Assembly: GCF_030269925.1 (NCBI RefSeq)
Contig: NC_085109.1
Span: forward strand, 7,564,001-7,628,000
Direction: 5' to 3'
Length of the DNA stretch: 64,000 nucleotides
Source of the DNA: Bombyx mori
Lineage: Eukaryota > Arthropoda > Insecta > Lepidoptera > Bombycidae
Every line of letters begins with the position of its first letter. Positions within the stretch are counted from its first letter, which is position 1. The notes under the pieces are model-generated. The model saw only the letters and a list, made by a program, of their open reading frames with translations, had not been told where the DNA came from and searched no databases. The translations under genes and the position numbers were made by a program. Positions 34,657 to 45,100 of this stretch are shown piece after piece.

Positions 34657-34745
34657 TTGATTGCCTCGTTGGGACGGACGGTGGTGATAAACTTGACTAC
34701 CAAAAACGAGATCCGGGTCTGATTCCCATTCGTATACAGTATCTT
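34657..34745 (+). repeat. tRNA-derived SINE remnant
   Basis: GATTGCCTCGTTGGGACGGACGG (A-box side) followed by ACGAGATCCGGGTCTGATTCCC (B-box side) has the layout of lepidopteran tRNA-derived SINEs ('GCCTCG-TGGCGCAGTGG ... GGGTTCGATTCCC'). The boxes are mutated, so it is not a working tRNA gene. Confidence 0.45.
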
Positions 34746-36116
34746 TGAATAGGTAAGTGAGGGTTCACTTCTCATCCTTTCTTCTCATCATATTTTATTT
34801 TGGTATGGACTTACAGATTTATAGAAAAACGTATAGTGTACAATACATATAAATTATAAATATCAGTAGGCTATCGTAGAAGATATATAGATGTCGTGGT
34901 GGCAAGGCTGAAGCATGTTGTGAGCCACCACAGATAAATGTTATACCATTTCCATCATCCTGAATAATAACGCTGCAAAACATATTTCAGATGCAGTTTG
35001 AAAGGTACACAATGAGACACATGTCTCAACTAGGGTGGTGCCAATCACGTGTATATTTATTGTATATGAACTTCAGTAGCTTAATACCCGATGGGCTATG
35101 AGCTCATCTGCCCGTGTGCAGCCTAAAAATACGCACACTGCATTTTTTAAAATGAATCCCCAGTAAATAACCTTTCGAAACTTTATTATCCATTCCGCAT
35201 TTACGAGTTTCTCGTCACCTCATCAAGTGTTATTTATTACTAGCAAAAAAAACTTCATACGTCCTTTTATCCCTTCTGCGTTTATCAATAAAATTAAATA
35301 GTTTTAACATTGAAATTGTCGTTGATTGTGGTTTACTACTTCAAAGGCCTTGAAATTGGCAGATCGAGTACTTGATGGATGACTAAAAGCTTATGTATGA
35401 CGACGACTCCATTGTTGATTTCTTTTTTGTTCTTTACTCCAGATATCGTTTTGTTTGTTAAAATTCTTTAAATAGTGCCTAAAAAAAATTATCAGTAACT
35501 AAACGGATATGAGTTCTACAACATATTTTTCGTACGATAGCATCTTTTTTGATATAATCTTCAGTCGAGTCCAGAGATTGATTCGAAGTAGAGTTTCAAT
35601 ACACAACGTACAACTGATTCGCAGCAGAGATAAGCAGGATATTCGATTGGTATACCTATATCCAAATTATAAATTATTTTATTACGCAATGCTATTCGTT
35701 CTTTGTGGAAGTCTTCATGAACACGTTATGTGTGTGTTTGTGTCTGTGTAAAATAGTACCTGTCAGAGTCAGAGGATATTGAACCGACCTAGCTGGATCT
35801 CACAGTATCTTTCCGATAATCTTACGGACACTCAAATACCTAGTTTAATAAAAAAATTAGAAACATTCATCTAATATCTGTATATCCATGTAGCCTGGGC
35901 TGTTTTGCAATATGTATTTTTTGGATTATTTAAAATTCGAGTTTAAACATGAAATTGAAAAGGATTTTTCGCTCAGACACACTGGATCTTTTACTACATC
36001 TATTGTTCTCTATTCCAATGCGAATCGTGAATGAACAAACAAGAAGAACACTATAAACACACATTCATGGGCGCGTAACATAATTTTGCTAAGATCGTAA
36101 AACGTTGTGTTCATAG
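34746..36116. other. non-coding stretch
   Basis: 34985-35130 holds a very degraded SINE-like tail (CCCGATGGGCTATGAGCTCA). No exon with good splice sites was found before 36117. Confidence 0.4.
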
Positions 36117-39100
36117 GAAAGTTGAAACCTCGTGGAGGAAAGATGGAGATTGGAAAGGTCGTTACTCGAGCCTTTACTCTGCAAGGCGTGTTTCACTGTG
36201 AGTTACTGTGTATACATTTATTTTAAACTATTGATTGGTGTTATTACTGTACGATAATGTCCATAAAATTATTTAAAAAAGACTCAAAACGCTCCTATAG
36301 TTAACCATAAACCTGTAATTTCATACAAAATGAGTGATATCAATACAATCTATTGTTATAAAATACATTTCATTAGGCTTTTGCAGGCAAGTTACGAAAC
36401 TGTTATTTAAATTTATCTCTGTCAAGGAAAAATGTAGCTTTCCATTTATTAATTAGTAGGTAAATTTAATAAAATACAAAGCGATTGCTGTTTTCAATAA
36501 AATTAACAACAAATTAAATATACTTATTTTAAAGTAACATTCCGTCATGAGTAGGAAGTAAGCGATTTTGTAGGTGCGTAGTTAGATACAGACAAAATAT
36601 ATCTGATGAACTTTTCATTAGGCTACAGAATTATCCTGCAGGTACATTATACCTAACCTAACATAAGCAATAATAATGAAAATAGCACACAAATATAAAG
36701 GTGAGAGCCTTGATAAGTACTTTCAATGTAAATCAAGTAAGTAAGATTTCAAACATGCTTAATTAAGACACAATTATCCATATTGCCTGACGTTCCAACA
36801 AAAATACATTTGAACAAACCCATGACTTGGTAAGTCTAATTGATTGCTTTAAAGAATATTATTATTTTTAATCGTGTATTATTTAATTGTAACAAAAACT
36901 AAATTCAAGCTCCTATTGGTGTTACGTAGTGATAACTTGCAAGGTTTACTATAAATCAAGTTGCGCCCACTCATACTGTTCTGCTACTTGTAACCTATAC
37001 TAGAATATAATTAATAGACGGCGTCAATGTCTACGAGCAACGGTGATCACATATTATTATCTCATAGCTGATGGTTGCATTTACAATACCCGACGATAAA
37101 TATTGCACATCAACGCTAGGAGAGAAACAATCAGCTAATTCCGACAGAGATAACGCTCGACAAACCAAAATTAGCCGATTGCCTCTCTTTAAAGTTCGAT
37201 GTACAGTCAGGTAGTACAAGACAGTACAAAATGTCGTTCCGGTAAATAATGAAAATCAAGAGTACTACGTGTGGGTGTATCAACCACGCATCTAGTTGTT
37301 AAAAAAACTACACACTGATCACCGTAGCAAAATAGGAATTTTTAAAGCCGCGTACATATAGATGCGTAAAAATACACGTTATGTAGTGTACACACTCTAG
37401 AACGAATCAAATATTACTCAGAATAAAACATAGTGAGTCATATCCGTGAGTCATGTCATTGGTGAAAAAGTCAATGCAACATAAGACAGCATCAACTATT
37501 GTTGATTGCGATCCTTAATGTCGTTGCCTGTCGTAAAATACCGGAACAATAACTTGAATGAGAATTTCCTTGTTAATCTATAAAATAAACAATTTGATCT
37601 TTATTATATTGCTTTTCTGTCAGTGGCACTTTATAAAAAGGTATAATATCATAAATTATACTTACATTTTGTAGGTACTTTTTTAATTCTTTAAATGGGT
37701 GATCGATATCACGACCCTCCTGGTATTAAGGGGTGACAGTGACCTATAGAACTCAACATTAAAAATTCCACCAACCTGAATGAAACGTAAGTTCAAAGTC
37801 GCAGTTCTGTGGTATACCGAATACCCTCAGTCTTCAAACTGCAACGAATCATTGCTTCGCGTAAGAAATAGGCGGGATGGCGGTACCTACCCGAGCGGGC
37901 TCACAACACGTCCCTACCACCATTACATATAACATTACATATAAATTATAGTTTTTTTTTAGATTATACCACTATTTAATATTTTAACAACTAACTAACA
38001 ACTACCTTTGTAGAAAGCAGTGTTTAACTTCTCTACGCATTAATCTAGGTATCTAGGTATATACCTATATATATAAAAATGAATTGCTGTTCGTTAGTCT
38101 CGCTAAAACTCGAGAACAGCCGGACCGATTTGGCTAATTTTGGTCTTAAATTATTTGTGGAAGTCCAGAGAAAGTTTAAAAGGTAGATAAATATGAAAAT
38201 GCTCGGAATTAAATGAAAATAACAATTTTGTTTTTCGTTTGATGTGTCGCCCGTCGGACGGATTCCTTTTGTTTTTTTTAAGTATATTTTATACAAAAGT
38301 TTAGGTCTTTTATTTATCGATTCCGATGCCGAGTCAGCTAGTTACATATAAAAAAGGTAGATAGTACCTTAGACCATAGTAGCCAACGGTATATTATTAT
38401 CTAAATGATATCAACAATGCTATGACGATGGACAAATCGTCATCTGCCGTTAAGGACTCATCGAACCTCGTTTGAGGATGACATGTTAAAGCGCTTCGGA
38501 ATCCCGAGAAGGAAGCGATTACATTCCATCATTTCATGCAAAGTTCCAGTATCTTGAAACCGGTCGTGATGTAGTTATGTGGGTACTGTGGCTGGTACGT
38601 TAATACTAGAATAATTTCGCAAAAAAATCTTATGCAACATTCGCTACAATATCCAAAAACAACTGATGCAGATCAAGAACTTTCAAATTAGATTAACGAA
38701 AATCATAATTTTAACATATTATCACAGATTTGATTGCTAGTCTCATTTTCAACAGTAATTAAAATATTATTGTTATAATCACAATATCTTAGCTTAAAGT
38801 TTTTGTCAATTGTCTGCTGAAGTGAAATGTGTTCTGAGGCAATACATTGCAATGTCGAGTAATTGATGCCCATACTTTAATCTTTAAAATCTAAGAGTTT
38901 TATTTAGTTTATTCTACGTATGTAGGTACATAAGTACATTGATAACTAAAATTAATTTTAAATATTATATTTTTTCCTGACAGTCCGAAAGAAGAACCTC
39001 ATCGCATCTCCTTTTTAACCGATTCATCTCCGTACAACATCCTAAACAGAATTACATCAGACTGTGAAAGTTCACCGTCAGCATCCATTACATTTTCTTC

Positions 39101-42100
39101 GCGCATGATATCGTTGCTGTCCCAACAAAGCGACTTGTACAACAGCATCCGAGGAAGCGTACAGAATCAGTAAGTCTAGCCTCAGGCTTTAGTAAAAGTA
39201 TAAAGTATCTGAAATAGATTAAACTATTGCTTTTACAATTAAATTCATTAATGATAAGGCAGCTATTATTTCAGTATCTATTTTTATCTATAGTTCGTTT
39301 AAAAAAAACTACTGAAAATAATTTTCAATACCTGTATTCTATGCATTGCCCTCACGGAACAGTCAGAATCCTGTGAGTCATCTATCCGATGATTTGCAAG
39401 CGAAGTAAATTATCCCTTTGTAATAAGGTGACACTCTATAAAACTTGCATACGCTCCGTCATGACCTATGCAAGTGTAGTGTTCGCTCACGCGGCCCGCA
39501 CTAATTTGAAACCTGGAAACCTAAATTGAACTGTGGATCTCCATGAGGACTGGAGCTTGACTCAATCAGTAAGTATATACAGTAGGCATCAATGCGCCAC
39601 TTTGAGAAGGCGGCTCGACACGAAAGCCCTCTTGTCGTGGCCGCCGGAAATTACATACCCGATCCTGTGGACCGAATGGTAAACAGTCGAAGTCGCCCTA
39701 AACACCTCATTACGGACCTCCCGATTCATTAACGGTGTTTTTAAATACCTCAAGCAACCGTCACCGTCATCGCCGAACCCGTCGCTTGCGACGAAAGGCT
39801 CGGCGAGTAAATTAACCCACAGCCCACTGAGTTTCTAGTCGGATCTTCTCAGTGGGTCGCTTCCGATCCGGTGGTAGATTCTGCGAAGCACTGCTCTTGC
39901 TAGGGCCAGTGTTAGCAACACCTGGTTTGAGCCCCGAGAACTCACCTCCACGCTAGGGTAACGCTGATATAACCTCTCAAGGCTATCATGGATTAGGTTT
40001 AAAAAAAACCTGTTAATCTAGTCTTGCAACATATCTCTTCAATAAAAAATTCATGAGACTTTCGCACCATTAGTGACTAAACGACTACCAAATTTGTTAA
40101 CGAAAGGTCACGGGACTTAGGCGGGCAAGAGACATTACTTTTGAACATGGTTCGTGCTAGGAAAGTACAAGACGTCGAAGCACAAGACAAGACTCTTGAC
40201 CTTAAAGATGACCTAACAGATGAGTAAGTAAATTTGAAATTATGTGGATTTTATGGGATCAATTACATCACATAATATAGTATATTCCTATTTGAGAATA
40301 ATCTGAGACCTAATAGTTGAGTTATCCGTAGTGATGAATTTAGTGTCATAACGATGGTACTTTGCCTTAGTCTTATTCTTGACTGAATAGAAATGTTTCT
40401 GAATAAATAACACAGATTTCAAACAATTTCACGAAGAATATCCACGCTGAAGAAATTAAATCGTGTAAAAAACAAACCAGCAATTTTTTTTTAAATTTTA
40501 TACTTATCACAGAGGTGCAATATCCTACCTATATACATACGTTAGGAACGTTAGGTACAACATTAATGATTTAATAAAAGAAATTTTTTAGTCAACGAAA
40601 TGAGGGCTGCATCCATGGTATTAGTATGCGCACAACAGATCGCAGTATCTCCCGGTCTCGTTTCTCTCGTGTCTCAACACGTCGTGATATGGACATACCG
40701 TCCATCTTAGCTTTCACAGCCAACACTACCCAGCCAGTTAAGTATAATTTAAATTTGTTGCATCTTTTATAAAATGATGCCAATTCTATTGGAACTTTTT
40801 GCAAAATTAGGTACTTACCGAATTTCTAAATATAAAGGAATGCATTTAAAAAGAGATTTTGTACATTATGTTTTATTGATTGATTTTAAGAAAATTTAAA
40901 CAATAAGAACAAAACATGCCAAGCAATCTCAATTGAGACTAAATTATGATTAGGTACAATTAAAAATGCCGGTTGGCCAGCAAAGTAATATCTTGAAGCG
41001 AGAAGAATTACTACGGTGGTCTATTCGTAAAGCCATTTGCCCTGTGTGTTCACAAAAATGGAGAGACAGAAGTTCTATAACAAGCATTAAGTATTCTGGT
41101 AATCAAATTAAATTAATATCTCTGTAGTTACTTCGTATTTAATTTTAAACTCCTAATAATTAATTTTGTTTCTTATGGTGTTCAAGGTCTCAAAAGAAAC
41201 ACAGCAAATGAGATACCCACAATTATAGCTCCAGCCAGATTAAGATCTTCAATTAATATGGCTTAGTGAGTACATACATGTTTAATTTTGTGAATAGGTC
41301 GCTAAATTCAAAAGACTGTACCTACACACATGTCTGCCGTTCTGTGCGTATCTTTCAAAAACTACCGGATAGATTACGATCAATCCGTTTTGTTTAGTAT
41401 ATATTGTTGATATATTTTAGAAATAGTAGTTTTTTTTTTCTTTCGAAATGCAGTTAATATAACAAAAGAGAAAATTTAATACATAAATATTGAAGTCTCA
41501 GTGGTTAATATTGAATTCATGCGCGAAGAAATGTAATTTGAATAGCATTATTTGTCAATGTTTTAATTTGTTTTTTTAAAAAGTTCGAATTTAGATATGT
41601 ATCACAGCCTTTCATATACATATTATTTTCAGGCTTAGTTTTGTTTGGCACATGATGCGATTTAACACAGGCAACCAAGGTTGTTTAAAATTATGTTTTT
41701 CAAATGATTTCAATTCAAATGATTCTTGCTATCAATAAATTTAAAAGAAACAATTGAAGTGCACTAAAATAATTAACATACATACGTAGATTACAATTAT
41801 TAAACAATTTGGAGATTTATTTTTATCTCCATTTAACAACTAATTATATGGACTACCTACGTAGAATTTTAAGCTAATCCACAAATTCTCGCATTTCGGA
41901 ACGTAAAACTGCTTCCAATATTGTTGTTGGGTTGCAGCAACCCGAAGAAACTCACACAATAATGGGGACAAGGGAATAAATTTTGAATGTATTCTAAGTT
42001 TATTACTTCTATAGGCAGATGATAGGAATGCAGTAGCTAGAGAAAATCAAGTTCGCACATCGTATCTTTTAATTTTCAAACTTTGACATCAACTATAATC

Positions 42101-45100
42101 TTATTAGATTCTCTCACCTTATTAGAGTTCTTTAAAATACAAGTAACATAGTTAAGTATTAAAAGTATTTCACGGTTATAGTTGGGAAGCACATTGCGGA
42201 TGTAAAGAATATCCCCGAGCGCACGAGTACCGTAAAATGGGGCGATTAGGGACAAATTCCAACTTTATGAACAATTTTAAGGTAGTTGTTGATGTATATA
42301 ATGCTATATCAGGATCAAAATGATTGAGTCTTGGGGGCATCTTTGTTGTCTAATTTAAAATTATGCAACTAGCATTCCAGTTTAAGCAAAAAATGCAAAA
42401 ATAGGTGTAATCCCTATTTACCCGAAAATTGCGGTTAATTGGGACGAAATGAGAAATTTGCTAGGGTTGGCACTACTTTTATATTTATATATAGTTTTAA
42501 TTAATTTATTTATTTAATTGCACCAACAAAGTGATCATCAATAAAAAAAATTGAAAAACTGACAAAAGTACATTTTTTTTTTTTTTTTTTTTATTGCCCT
42601 TGTAGGCAGACGAGCATACGGCCCACCTGATGGTGAGTGGTTACCGTCGCCCATGGACTTCAGCAATGCCAGGGGCAGAGCCAAGCCGCTGCCTACCGCT
42701 TAATACTCTCCACAAGCCTCGTTTGAAGAAGGACATGTCATAGCGCTCGGGAAACACCGTGGAGGGGAGCTCATTCCATAGCCGGATGGTACGTGGCAAA
42801 AAAGACCTCTGGAAACGCACTGTGGATGACCGCAGTGGCTCTAGGTAGTATGGATGAACTCTACTCCGGTGGCGGGCGGTGCGATGGTAAAAACGAGATG
42901 CCGGTATCATCTCGAACAATTCCTCAGAGCACTCCCCATGGAACATACGGTACAAAATACAGAGGGAACCGAAGTCCCTCCGCAGACCCAGAGGTTCCAA
43001 ACGATCCGTGAGACCGGGATTATCGACAATCCGAACGGCCCTCCTCTGTATGGAGTCAAATGGAAGAAGCTGGTATTTGGGAGCCCCGGCCCAGAGATGG
43101 GAGCAGTACTCCACGCGAGGCCGGACTTGTGCTTTATAAAGCAAAAGCCTTTGTCCAGGCGTGAAGTACCGCTTCGCTCTGTTGAGGACTCCCAGCATTT
43201 TGGACGCCAACTTGGCTTTGCCTTCCAAATGACTCCGAAACTGGACATCGCTCGAAATGTCGACCCCAAGTATCCCAATACTCTCGGAAGGTTGCAGGGA
43301 TACTCCTTGGAATTGCGGCGCCATGACAAAGGGGTCCTTCTTCGCAGTGAACGCGCAAACTTGTGTCTTTAACGGGTTGAATTGAACCAAGTTCAATTCA
43401 CCCCATTTGGAGACTCGCCCCAGAGAGTTCTCCACTTCAGACACAAGTTTTGATCGTCTCTCTTGCACCACGCTCCGAGAGAGACTCTGATGGCCGATAT
43501 ATCGCGCATCCCCCGTGCTGTCATCCGCATAGCAATGCATGCCATCAATAGACAGCATGTCATTGATATACAGGATGAAAAGCGTGGGGGAGAGCACTGA
43601 ACCTTGTGGAACGCCAGCGTTAATGGTCATGGTATCAGAACAGTCACCGTCTACAACGACCGTGATGCTCCGCCCATCCAAAAAGCTAGCGATCCACTTG
43701 CAGAGACCCTCGGGGATTCCGTAAGATGGTAGCTTCGACAGAAGTGCCCTATGCCAGACCCTGTCGAAGGCCTTCGCGATATCAAGGCTCACAGCAAGAG
43801 CCTCGCCCTTGCTCTCCAAGGCTTCAGCCCACCTGTGAGTAAGGTATACAAGAAGATCGCCAGCTGAGCGACCGTGACGGAAACCGTACTGTCGGTCACT
43901 GATCAGCTGGCGATCCTCCAGATACTTCAGGAGTTGTATATTAATTATTCGCTCCATCACCTTGGAAAGCAAGGAAGTTATCGCGATAGGCCTATAGCTC
44001 GATGGGTCCGACCGGTCACCCTTCTTGGGGATAGGGTGGACGTGGGCAGTCTTCCATGAAGACGGAACCCTGTTAGTGCAATAAGAGAGGCGATACAAAC
44101 GCGTTAGCGCAGGCGTCAGCTCAGGGGCGCACGTTTTCAGAACCACTGCCGGGATGCCGTCTGGCCCGCTCGACTTATGGACGTCCAGGAGTCGGAGTTC
44201 CCGCCTGACTGCACACTGTGTAAAGCAGATCTCCGGCAGGGAACTGTCACACCGGAGGATGTTCGGTGGTGTGGCACCCCCGTCGTCCACAGTCGAGTTC
44301 GAGGCGAAGAGTTTGACCAGAAGGTCAGCCTTCTCTTTCGCACTATGGGCCAGACTGTCATCGGACTTGCGTAGTGGTGGGAGACTAGACCTGCAAAAGT
44401 TACCTTCTGCAGCTTTGGCGAGCGACCAAAAAGCACGGCTCCCAGAGGGATAGCTCTTCAGTCGCTCGCCAATTCTAGCAACGTGCTCCGATTTCGCCCT
44501 GGCAATAACCTTCTTGTAGGACCTGGAAGCGGCGTTATATTTCCGCCTTTCCTCTGAGATGTTAGGATCCCGACGTCTCCTAGCATCATCCCATGCAACG
44601 TATGCGGACCGCTTGAGGTGTGCAGCATCCCTGCTGGCATTGTTATACCAGGGTCTGCTGCGACCCCCAACGGGCACTTTAGAGGAGGGAATAAACAATT
44701 CCATCCCCTGGAGCACCACGTCTTTAAGACGGTCCGCACAGACGTCAGGATCAGCAGAGGAAAAGCAGAACCGCCCCCATGGGTAGGATGCGTAAAACTC
44801 ACGCAATCCATCCCAATCTGCTGACAAATACTGCCAAACTCTTCGATACCTGGTCGTCGTTCGACGACCAGGACGAGCGAGTGGTGTGGCAGCACGGATA
44901 AGGCAGTGATCAGACGATCCAAGTGGAGCGTCGACCACCACACTGTATCCGGCTGGATCGGTGGTCAGCAGAAGGTCCAACAGAGAAGGCTCGTGCCCCT
45001 CAATATCTGGGACACGGGTGGGCTGTGTCACCAGCTGGGAGAGGCCGTAGGCCAAGGCGAAATCGTAGGCAGCCCGACCCGGGAGGTCAGTGGTTCTGGA

